Shown one piece after another: positions 34,118-44,684 of a stretch of DNA of 64,000 nucleotides; positions within the stretch are counted from its first letter, which is position 1; the number at the start of each line of letters is the position of its first letter. A program made the position numbers and the translations under genes. The notes beneath the pieces were generated by a model that saw nothing but the letters and a program-made list of their open reading frames with translations, was not told the DNA's origin and did no database searches. Origin of the DNA: Batillaria attramentaria (Eukaryota > Mollusca > Gastropoda > Batillariidae); assembly GCA_018292915.2 (NCBI GenBank), contig JACVVK020000055.1:275001-339000 (forward strand), written 5' to 3'.

Positions 34118-34612
34118 ACACCCCCCCCCCCCCAAAAAAAAAAAAAAAAAAAAAGCCAGCAACTCGCAATGCGACGGTAGACAGTGCACAGCCAACACTG
34201 TCGTCGTCGTGTGTGTTCACTCTCTCAAAAACGATCTACTTCTTTCTTGCCCGCAGTAAAACTGCCTAGACAACGTAATTGCTTTACTGTTCTGGCGGCG
34301 ATTCAATTAGTGCTCCTTACTGGTGGGTGTTTCGTTACTTTGTGCTGGTCCTCGTGGCAGCTGTTGACAAGCGATGAACTCTAAACTGTCTTTTAACAGA
34401 GACTAATAATGAGTGAGTTCAGAAGAATTTTGCAGCGAAAACACTGTATGAAAAAAAAAATCTTCAGAAAACTTTACTAATTGGCCATGCAAACTTTGTA
34501 CGCCTTATTTTCAGTCAAAGAAAGTATGTTTCCTCCATGAAAATGTTTCCAGCATGATGGGTTTTTTGTTGTTGTTGTTGTTTTTTGCCGTGATCTTTTC
34601 CCACATCCCGGC

Positions 34613-34689
<77 letters not shown>

Positions 34690-35251
34690 CGCGCCCGCTC
34701 ATAGTCTTTGCTAAATGTTTTGGCATTTCCGCTTTTTCATTAACTGATAGTCGGTGTACCCAGAAATACGGCGAGACGTAGGTTAACGTTCGCCATTATA
34801 CTGGCGGACGAGCGTACGATGTATCTCAAACATACAAAAGGCATTTGCCAAGCACTGTTATGGATGAAAAAAAGAGAGAGAAAAAGTAGTCATTTTTGTA
34901 CTGTACTTACATTTAAAAAATCGCCATTTTTTTTAAAGGAACGGCAGCTTTAAGGGCTACAGGTATAATTGAGAAACATCATTTCTGAACGGGGAGGTAC
35001 TGATCTATACCTGTACATTTGAAGAAGGCGTTTTATCTATTCCAGAGGTCTCACTGCATTCGTTGAGCGAACTGGTCTCTCTGGAGAGCGACCAAAAACG
35101 CTACAGCTGGAAATCGTTTCACTGACGGTGCTGAATCACACGTACAGCTGAAGAATCTTTTTTTTTTTTTTTTTTTTTTTTCATTTTAAAGTCAGCCTCT
35201 ATAGTAGAAGAAGCCGTTGAAACTCTTGACACTGATCGCCATTTCTGCAAC
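32926..35251. other. Intergenic region between the Ig gene and the GPCR
   Basis: A candidate polyadenylation hexamer AATAAA lies at 33088-33093, ~165 bases past the Ig gene stop. There is a C tract at 33331-33349 and the second arm of the inverted duplication (33690-33840). Other features are (TTTTA)n near 33866-33890, (CA)n at 34057-34120 followed by C and A runs to 34154, (GT)n/(GC)n at 34616-34694 and a T tract at 35158-35181. A short open stretch at about 34993-35124 (GEVLIYTCTFEEG) has an Ig-like look but no supported splice context. Confidence 0.5.
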
Positions 35252-36316
35252 ATGTCGGGTAGCCAAGAGCCTTCGAGTGATGTCTTCAGCCTCTTTTCCC
35301 AGTACAACCTCTCAGAAACTACCCGGTCATGGACTACGTCAAATGAAGCGTTTCTGTCCGACATCTCTTCTGCCAATGATTTCAGACGACTGTCTGTCCT
35401 TGTCTGGCGGTACTGCTCCCCTGTCTTGCTGCTTGTCGGTGGTTTCGGGAACGTAGCCGCCATCTTTGTGCTCCGTCGGATTCGGAAGAAAGGAGGCAAC
35501 TCCACGCAGCCTGTGTTCCTGATGGCTCTGGCGTTGTCTGACCTACTGCTGCTGTACGCGGCGCTGTTTTTCGACATGTTCCAGTACGGGTATGGAACGG
35601 ACCTGCGGAACTACCATTCCATCCCTTGCAAGCTGCTCATCTGGATCATGATGGCCTCGTGGACGAACTCAGCCTGGCTTCTGGTCACGGTGACCTTGCA
35701 GCGCGCACTGGCAGTCACGTGGCCTCATCGCGTGCACACGGTATTTACGAGCCGAAGATCCAGCATAGCCACCTGCCTCGTCAGTCTAGCGTCGTACGGT
35801 CTGCACTCTCACGCTGTATACGGGATGGACGTGAGTGAGGAAGACCACGACGGGCGGTGCACAGCTAAGGACAATTACGCGCACTTCGTCTTCTTCACAT
35901 GGGTGTGGGTGGACGTTTTCCTCTCTTCCATCGTCCCTTCCGTCATCCTTCTCTTCTGCAACATGGTTCTCGTTTTCAGCCTCCGCCGTTCTGCTAGAGA
36001 TGCCTCGGACTTGACCTCCGGGAACTCCGCGAGTGATGTCCGCCTGAAGGTCGCGTCGTCACAGACAGCGACGGTTTTCTTGCTGTCCCTTGCTTTCCTC
36101 ATCTTCACGCTCCCGCTGTACGTCTACATGATCTGGAGTCACTTCGCCATGGACGTCCTCATGGAGGACGTTGGAGTGTCTGCAAGGGCTGAGCTGGTGT
36201 ATGCTGTGACCAGCATGATGTGGTTTACTAACAGCACCATAAACTTCCTGCTGTACTGCGTTAGCGGGACAAAGTTCAGACGGGAGTTTCTTGCGTGGCT
36301 GTCCTGTGGGCAGTGA
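35252..36316 (+). CDS. Class-A (rhodopsin-like) GPCR, FMRFamide/neuropeptide-receptor-like, intronless
   Basis: A single uninterrupted 354-residue frame. Residues 1-50 form an extracellular tail with an N-glycosylation site (NLSE). Seven hydrophobic segments follow: TM1 near 55-77 with the conserved GN (GGFGNVAAIFVL), TM2 with the LALSDLLLL block, TM3 starting at the conserved Cys (CKLLIWIMM), TM4 near 170-190, TM5 near 210-235, TM6 near 267-290 and TM7 ending NSTINFLLYCVSG. The TM7 form N-x-x-INFLLYC replaces NPxxY and is common in FMRFamide-receptor-like proteins of protostomes. The TM3 E/DRY motif reads QRA (TLQRALAVTWPHR), an unusual change at the G-protein switch. The lack of introns is common for this family. 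The ligand cannot be read from sequence; a neuropeptide is inferred. Confidence 0.85.
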   Translation: MSGSQEPSSDVFSLFSQYNLSETTRSWTTSNEAFLSDISSANDFRRLSVLVWRYCSPVLLLVGGFGNVAAIFVLRRIRKKGGNSTQPVFLMALALSDLLLLYAALFFDMFQYGYGTDLRNYHSIPCKLLIWIMMASWTNSAWLLVTVTLQRALAVTWPHRVHTVFTSRRSSIATCLVSLASYGLHSHAVYGMDVSEEDHDGRCTAKDNYAHFVFFTWVWVDVFLSSIVPSVILLFCNMVLVFSLRRSARDASDLTSGNSASDVRLKVASSQTATVFLLSLAFLIFTLPLYVYMIWSHFAMDVLMEDVGVSARAELVYAVTSMMWFTNSTINFLLYCVSGTKFRREFLAWLSCGQ

Positions 36317-36380
36317 TACAATTTAATGAGCATTTGTTCATTTGACAACCGCACACTGTAACTTATTCCAAAAATTTAAG

Positions 36381-36558
36381 AGGAACCGGGGTGGCCGAAT
36401 GGTAGAGCGTTGGACTTCTAATGCTCGGGTCGTGAGTTCGAATCCCGGCTGGGGCCAAATATTTGTGCTGGCTTTTTCATCGTTGCCCCGTCTTTGATAT
36501 CACCCTTATGTGGTGGAAAAGGACGTTAAACTCCCAAACACCCACCCACACCCACGCC
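36381..36558 (+). repeat. tRNA-headed SINE with 10-bp target duplication
   Basis: Full-length copy just past the GPCR stop. It is flanked by AAAATTTAAG at 36371-36380 and 36559-36568. Confidence 0.9.
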
Positions 36559-36568
36559 AAAATTTAAG

Positions 36569-37055
36569 GTTTATTGAAAAAGGTAAGTCGTTATTTTATG
36601 CATTTGGGGGCCGATATGTAAAGTTGTTTTTTTTTAAATGCTGGTGTGACTTAATGCATTCTTCAGTGTTTGTACAAGTTTGTACCAGTACCAGACAAAC
36701 CAGTTATTGAGAAACTAGTTTCCTAATAATCAAACCAGAATACAAAACACAATATGGAAAAAATTCAGACTTAAAAAACTGTCAAACTGCTCAAATCTGA
36801 AGAAGCTCCCACCTAATTTCTCTTGTTTGATAGCTAAAATCAAACCTGTAAGTCAGAAAGACACACTTCAACACTATCACTATCGCAACACAGACAGCAC
36901 GAGACGTGCCTCAGCCCGCATCATACGCGCATCATTACTTCAGTTCTCACGTCTTTGCCTCTGCTTTGCTTGACTCATGGCTCTTTCTAACTGCGGGCAC
37001 GTTGATGTTCACACACAGGTGGTTGAATAAAGTAATATGCATAGTGCCATATGAC

Positions 37056-37125
<70 letters not shown>

Positions 37126-37885
37126 CGCGCGCGAAACTGGCCAAACGAAGCAACACTAACAGACTGACACCGAAACACAACGGTAATCCTTAGTGTGCGT
37201 TTCGAATATGATATATTTCGTCCGCTGTATTATTAGCAACAGTGAAAGCTTCAAACCAAACAGACACAGGTATAAACGGAGTATACATCTCCCTTGTAGT
37301 GGCGTTGATCCCAGTTAGTCAGGGTGTGGTCCGCTCCACCCTCGTGCAAGTTAGTCAGGAGGCGAGGCCTTATCGGTAACAAGTAGTGTTTAGCTTTGTA
37401 TCCAATGCCCGGTAACAGTGGACAGGTATAGCGATTATTGTCACCAAAGCCGTGCCTTTCCTTTAGTCGGATACTTTGTTTTATTTTTGTCTGGCTTAAT
37501 TTAGTTCGGTTAGGATTTTGCTCCTATTTTGTTCTATTCATGTATACTAGACTTATTTTACCTTTTTTCTACACCAATCAGAAAGTGTTCTTTAAAATTA
37601 TAATTTAAAACTGAAGTGGTCTTCACAAGCATGTGTGACTACAACTGCAGAACCTTCGATATTCCATGCACTTTGAAAAAACAAAAAACAAAAAACAAAA
37701 AAAACCCACAAGTATCACACAGAAAATGTTTTGTTTTTGAACTGCCGACTGGAAGTTCCCTAGGCAGAAGTGTCAATAAGGAGACCCACTGGCTGACAGG
37801 CTACCCGGCAAGAAGAAACACATACCCACAGACAACGCTGAAAATAAGAGTCCCCCCCCCCCCCCCCGTCATATTGCTGGATGAC
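36569..37885. other. Gene-free stretch
   Basis: It contains (GT)n/(GC)n at 37057-37133, an A-rich run at 37674-37706 and a C tract near 37852-37867. No exon was recognised. Confidence 0.5.
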
Positions 37886-38755
37886 CGAACAGAAGTGAAA
37901 TATGCTGGGTGACAAATACGATATTAATTGTGACAAAAGTTACGTTTTACGTGGAATGTGTTTGGTGACCAGTACATAACACATTTTAACAGAAGTTAAA
38001 TTTTACGTGTGTCACGCTGGGCGACCAATACCCTATTGTGACAAAAGTTATGTTTTACGGGAGAAACCCTGGGCGACCAATACGCTATTGTGACAAAAGT
38101 TATGTTTTACGGGAGATATGAAGGGCGACCAATACGCTATTGTGACAAATTATGTTACGCTATTGTTACTAAAGTTATGTTTTACCTGGGGTACGCTGAG
38201 TGACCAATACCGCGCAACTGTGGCAAAGGTATGTTTTACGTGAGCTACGCTATTGTGACAAAAGATATGTTTTACGTGAGCTACGCTATTGTGACAAAAG
38301 ATATGTTTTACGTGAGCTACGCTATTGTGACAAAAGATATGTTTTACGTGAGCTACGCTATTGTGACAAAAGATATGTTTTACGTGAGCTACGCTATTGT
38401 GACAAAAGATATGTTTTACGTGAGCTACGCTATTGTGACAAAAGATATGTTTTACGTGAGCTACGCTATTGTGACAAAAGATATGTTTTACGTGAGCTAC
38501 GCTCAGTGATCAATACGCTATTGAGACGAAAGTTGTTTTACGTGAAATACGCTGGGCGACCAATACGACATTGCGACAAAGGTTACGTTTTACGTCAAAT
38601 ACGTTTGGCGACGCATTCTAACAGAAGTCACGTTTCACGTGAAAATCGCTGGGCAACTAAAAAGGCATCATATTAATAGTTGCGGTTTACGTGAAATGTG
38701 CCGGACGAGCAATAAATAACACATCCTAACAAAAGTTACGTTTTACGTGAATTAA
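37886..38755 (+). repeat. Minisatellite with 36-bp core units and degenerate flanks
   Basis: From about 38229 to 38505 a 36-bp unit (core TATGTTTTACGTGAGCTACG then CTATTGTGACAAAAGA) repeats eight times almost perfectly. On both sides are looser, longer-spaced variants (GGGCGACCAATACGCTATTG, GTTACGTTTTACGTG). Since 36 is divisible by three, two frames stay open across the core (for example the 12-residue unit MFYVSYAIVTKD), but neither has a plausible gene context. Confidence 0.92.
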
Positions 38756-39425
38756 AATCCATTGTCTCCAAGATGCTCTGTTCTTCAGCCCACAGAAAGG
38801 GTGGGTCACCCCGCTTCCTACACCTTTGGTGGGATTATCGTCCCCTCCTCCCTGATCCCTGTTTACACGTCTATCATATCACGATGAATATTCGGTAACT
38901 ACTTCCCGAGTGACTCGTCACGTTCCAGAAACAACTGCTGTCGCCATGCACACGTATGTATACGTCGCGTGGTTGGCCCTGAAAGGGAGGAAACTGTATC
39001 GGTAGTCAGGGGAGATAACTGGATGACGACAGGACTTCTCCTGGAGGGTTCTGTTAGTAAACTTTAGTGACTAATAGTAAAAGCATACAAAAATACACCC
39101 ACGTTTTGTTTTCAGTTCGCAGATTTCCGATTTGGTGACGCACACAGTAGGCGCAACACTGACTCGAGCGGTCGACGAGTGCAAAATACAGTGACGTCAT
39201 TCTTTATTGTGAACAGTGAACAAAGATTTGTATGCACAAGACATAACGTCATCAGTTATTGTCTATAGTAATCAAATTTCAGACGACACGGTTGACGTCA
39301 TGAGCCCGCACTACTGATTCCTATTCGTACTACAGGCTTTGGCGGTTTTCCAAGATGTAGCCGTAATTTGTTTAAATTAGACATCAAACCTATTTCTGCT
39401 TCCAGAGATAGAAACTGTCCACTGC

Positions 39426-39475
<50 letters not shown>

Positions 39476-39491
39476 TGTGTGTGTTTGTTTC

Positions 39492-39569
<78 letters not shown>

Positions 39570-41306
39570 TGTAGACAGGGGCACCTGAGGTGGCTGGAAA
39601 GTCACAACACTGATAATTAAGCTGTTTCAAATCACTGACTCGCTTGGTCCGTTTGGTGTTGATAAGCAAAAGGGAGTAGCCGATATTCTACTGCGTAAAG
39701 ATATACTGTCCTCTGCAAATCAGCAGCGGCTCCGACTGTTCAGTTAGACTTATCGCATACCTCTTAACCTCACCCTCTCTCTCCCCTTACCAACATTTCT
39801 CATCCGTTCACTTACCCCTTTCACCACTACACTTCGTGTGTGCCTGCCAGTCTCTTCAATGAAAGTCCCCCTTTTCCCCGCCAGTCTTTATTTAGCTTTC
39901 TGGCTATCTGCCCGCTATGACGTATCTATTCCGCCAGACATAAACACGGCATGACGTCAAAGTTTGTTACTAATAATAAATACAAATTTATCCTAGTCTG
40001 AAGGGCAAAACTATACAATGTACTGGTCGGCCCCTGCTGTTACTTGGTCCAAAAAAACAACAAAACCAATAAAAAGCAAACAACAACAACAAAACCAACC
40101 AACCAACCAACCAAACAAACAAAAAACAAACAAACTCCTGTGCCTGTGAGTACGCGGGAAAAGAATAAAAAAATATATTTAGGATTTTTGTATCGCATTT
40201 TCGTAGTCTCTCTCATAGGCACTTCAAAAAAGAAAAGAAATAGAAATACGCATCGGCAGTAACATTTTGAAAAAAAAAAAAATAGCAGCGTGCAGATAAA
40301 TGGAATTTAAACATCATCCGTTACATGTTTAGCAATGTTTACTAGTATACGAAAAGTGGAGAAAAAGCACAAACAACAACAACAGCAACAAGAAGAACAC
40401 CCCCCCCCCCTCTCCCGCCCGAAGCCTGAAAACCAAACAAATACACAAACCAACCAATACAGTAAACGGGGGAAAAAAAAACCCAGACTAGAACAAACAA
40501 TAGTGGAGTGACGGAGGAGTGAAAATCAGGAACCTGGTTCCTGTCTGAACATCACGCGTGCTGATATGTAATAGATGATATACGTGCATACGTGAGGATA
40601 GCATTGTGTGAACAGGATTCAAAACACACATGTATATCCTTCTATCAACAGGCTCTTAGCAGTCGCCAGGATCACCCCCTGCCTTCCCCTCACCCCCTCT
40701 CATTCCCTCATCACCATCCACATCCATCCCCCGGTCCGCACCCGAACCCCACCCCGCCCCGCCCCCAAAGATTCTTTTGTCATGAGAAATTCCTACGTAC
40801 TAAAACGGCGTATGGATGTGTTGTTATCAGTTTTAATATACAGTGCAAACAGAGTTTTTTTCATTTTGCTAAAACGTATCTTGAACACGGCGACTGATGG
40901 AATGATCAAATAAACTGTAGTTCAGCGATTTAGCTATTCAGACGTTTGTGTAACTCTTTCTACAATCGCCGGCTGTATCTGTTTGCATTGTCAAATTCAC
41001 AAGCACTCAGCTACCCCAGTTTTTGTTGTAGTTTGAAATCCGTGTGCTAGCCTGGTGTTTAAGTGCTTCTGATGCATATAAACCGGGAATGCTTGGGTAG
41101 ATCTCAGCAGGCGATGAGCCTGGATCGTGAACTTGACTTTGGTTTTCCCACTAGCTTCCTGGTTCCCAGGAGTGAAGTCGAGCATCTAGGAACAAAGGGT
41201 TCTTTAAGTTGTTCTCTCTCTCTCTTTCAATGTATTCAGTGCTCGTGCTGTGATACTGTACGTGTACAACGGTTTCAACGTATCAGGGACCTGTTCGAAT
41301 GGTGCG

Positions 41307-41368
<62 letters not shown>

Positions 41369-42025
41369 GTTTTGTCTTTGTGGTACTGGAATCATTTTAT
41401 CTAAGATTTCATGTCCGTTTTTGTTTGTTTGTTTGTTTTGTTTTGTTTTACGTCCTTGTGATGTATCAATGACGGTATCATTTAAATTGTCTGGTCCACC
41501 CAGAAAAAAACAAACTACATCTCATACAACAACAAAAATAGTGGCAAGAAAAACATCGGTTTTCACACAAAAAAGTGAAGACGAGGGGAAAAAAACAGTA
41601 GAAATGTCGTGACTGCTTCTGCACGACGGTTTCAACTGAGAAGTAAGAGAAGGATATCAGTTAAGGAATGACACGCTTCTTCCTTCTCACTCACTCTCCT
41701 TTTGGATTCCCTCTTCCCTTTCCCTCCTTCCCCTTCCATTCTCCTTAGTCCACACAAGGCACTTACTGTTGACACAGAAGAATTCGCATACTCGCAGTAA
41801 CTTCAAATCAAGTACTTAAATCAGTAAATGGAGTCGAAACGAAGTGTGGTATTTGTTCTCGACACTGATGAAAAGAAGGCCCAAGTTTCAGCAAACAAAA
41901 GCAAACTTCCAAAAGGTTACCTACAGCTACCAGGATTTCACTTCAGCATCCGATGTCCTGTATGAAGAGGACAAAGGAAATTGCCTTAGCGCATGTGCCA
42001 TCCTTTGGCATGATGAATGGAACCA
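38756..42025. other. Gene-free stretch with microsatellites
   Basis: It holds (GT)n with interruptions at 39427-39572, an A/C-rich stretch at 40050-40140, a C-rich block near 40398-40420 and 40670-40770, and (GT)n at 41309-41365. No exon with domain support was seen on either strand. Confidence 0.5.
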
Positions 42026-42291
42026 GGGCCCGTATGTAAAAGTCGAGGTTAATTTAACCCACGGCTATGGGCCTAACCCAGACGAGGACAAAAGAAACCC
42101 AAAAGCAAAATTAAATACAAAAGGAAGCGAAGAAAGGAAGAAAAAATCCTTCTATAACGGCCTAGGCACCTTGCTGGAATGGGCCCGCTTCTTGATTAAA
42201 AAAAAACACAAAACCCTAGAGCTAGTTTAGTTTGAGGTTAGACTCTAACCCGTAGCTAAAAGCCCAAACCTCGACTATTACATGCGGGCCC
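42026..42291. repeat. MITE-like element with inverted ends (copy 2)
   Basis: It starts GGGCCCGTATGTAAAAGTCG and ends CGACTATTACATGCGGGCCC. The interior matches copy 1 at 13160-13431. It sits in a gene-free region. Confidence 0.75.
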
Positions 42292-44684
42292 AGGTGCTGC
42301 TTCTAAGGAATGACTCTCTACTGGTATCTATACCATAGTATATAATTATAATTAGTACATTATTACTAAGGAAGTAGACTTTAATCACAAGGAGAAAAAA
42401 CCCTTCCTATATGAGTATGGCGGAAGAAACAATAGACATACTTATTTTCCCACAAAGTAGAAGTAAATGGCTATGAAACGCAACAGGCAAAAAAAAAAAA
42501 AAAAAGTAAATAAAGGCTTGAAAAAGTTGTACACGAACAAGAAGCAACATCACAAAATGTTACAAATGCACGTATAACGAAAAGACAAAACTGGAAGAAA
42601 CTAACGAAGAAACAAACGAACACACGAACGCAGAAACACGGACACGACAATCACAATAACCTCAAGATAGCTCACATATCAAAAATATTGTATTTCGCTA
42701 GGTAGAACATTTCGACACAATGATCTTGGGTGCTTTTTTTTCTCCTTTTAATTAGTGATTAATGAGGCCTTTATGTCGTGGACTGAGAGGTCAAAAATAC
42801 ACCCACGAAAACAAGACGAGAAAATGTAGCCCCTGCAAAACAGCCCGAAGTGTGGGTGTACAGCCGGTGCTCAGTACAGCTATTTGTGCAGCACGTGTAA
42901 TAAGGGCCGTTTTCAAACCAAATGTTCGGTCGTCTGTAGCGATTCACTGCAGTATGAAGCTTTCTTACAGCGATAAACCAACTCATTATAACTCGCAACA
43001 GCTGTGAGTAACTTTTCCTTCGGTTAGATTGTAGGATATACAATACACCGCAATTTACACTACACCGCACCTTGTTTTCTAAAAGCAGGAGTATTTAGGA
43101 TTTCAGCATTGTCTGGAAGAGGTTTGCACGTATAATATTTGTCTGTTGAGCGTGAAACAAAAGTTCATATCTGATGACGACTGCTTACTACTCGCACACT
43201 TGTAGACAATTCCCAGATAAAGAAACAAACAAAACGGCTACTGAACCAACAAAAGAGGAGCGGTTTTCTTCAGCTTTGCCGATCGGTTGTTTAACTCTAT
43301 TCCTACCAAGCGGTGGTCTAATAGGTGGCTGCCGGGCTGCTCATCGGGGGCTTCTCTCCGGGTTATCCGGCTTTCCTCCCCCAGCAAAATTGAAAAAATG
43401 TTTTAAAGAAAAAAGGATAGGTATTGGGTGGCGCAGCACCGCGGCGACGCGCTTCCCCCGGGGGAAGCAGCCCGAATTTCCCGAAAGGGACAATAAAGTA
43501 GTAAAAAAAAAATAATAAATAAATAAAATAAAATAAAAAAGTTCGGGGTTGTGGCCACACTAAAAAAAACAAAAAAAAAACAAACAACTTATTAGTTCAG
43601 TCTGCATGGATTTAAATTTGGCTCAATGGAAGTATTTGAACGTAAATCTTGTCTGTTTTTCGCATACAGAGCAGAACAAAACGAAAAAGAGTCAAACACG
43701 TGGGATATTTATGCGCGATACGAAATGTGTTAACGGCGCCGAGGAAAAACATGCCACTGACTCACGGGACATCACTCTTTTCAGGTAGTCAGTCACTTCC
43801 CCTGTCTCCAGCTAGCGCAAAGGGCAAACTGGAGCAGTATTTGACTTCAAGAGTACAGTAACCCGCAAACGAAATAGGTTTAGAAAAAATTAATGCCAAG
43901 ATTCGCTCCTACTAGTATTTGAAATGTTGAAATAGGAAAGGACTTTCTTGTTTACTTTCGTCACTACTTTCGTCATTCAAACCCTTTCTCCTTCTTTAGA
44001 AACGTCACCAATTTTATGTTGAAACACTCTATGGAAACACTCCCGTTACTTACAAAGGTAAGTCTAGTGCGTGACTGGACAGGAGAACAAAGACATCCCC
44101 ACCCCCTTGCCGACGACTGCGTATGCATTGCTCCGTTGAGCGGCGACTTAACATCCCCCTCAGATCAATCACGTGGACGATAAGATAAATGACCCATAGC
44201 GAATGCTATATAATCTCTTCTTCCCAGCCATTTGACCAACCATCCCTCCTCTCTCTGCTTCATCACATCTGATAACACAAGGAGACTTGAACAACGCGAA
44301 TTGTCTTTTTTTGTGTGTGCGGAATTGAAGTTTTGACTGCTGGCAGAGAAGACTAAAAACTGGTCGCGGAAATTGTGCTGTTTTCTTTTCCATCCAACCA
44401 GCATTGTTCGACAGGCACCGAAAAGAAAATTGACCAACGCATCTTGTAAACAATTCAGTCAAAGTTCTGGTAAACGAAAAGGCTGTGGACTATTTCTTCC
44501 CCACCTGAGGGGAAAAACCCTGAGATTTCTGTGACATTGTATTCATATTTGTTCAAAGATTCACTGAGCATATAGGGACCTCTGAAGCCAACGTTCGGCG
44601 TTTTGAGAAAGCGATAACTGTCCCCATCCTCTGTGATAAAACTTGTTATACTCATACCAGCAATTTCCAATACTCAAAAGTAAA
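42292..44684. other. Intergenic region upstream of the LPMO gene
   Basis: Positions 43340-43545 look like a dispersed repeat ending in A-rich microsatellite DNA. Positions 43588-43760 are a plus-oriented copy of the dispersed repeat also seen near 2.0, 47.5 and 56 kb (TGCATGGATTTAAAT, TTTTTCGCATACAGAG). The promoter of the LPMO gene should lie near the right end. A TATATAA-like word at about 44208 was noted, but it is too far from the start codon to be assigned. Confidence 0.45.

Noticed and set aside
38229..38505. Regular 36-bp repeats suggestive of a CRISPR array
   Set aside because: Units abut with no unique spacers, and the surroundings are animal DNA. It is a minisatellite.
38200..38676. 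Open frames of repeated 12-residue units
   Set aside because: They are by-products of a repeat length divisible by three; two different frames are open at once and there is no gene context.
41844..42230. Plus-strand 128-codon frame
   Set aside because: Its second half is the MITE copy and its first half has no domain-like features.
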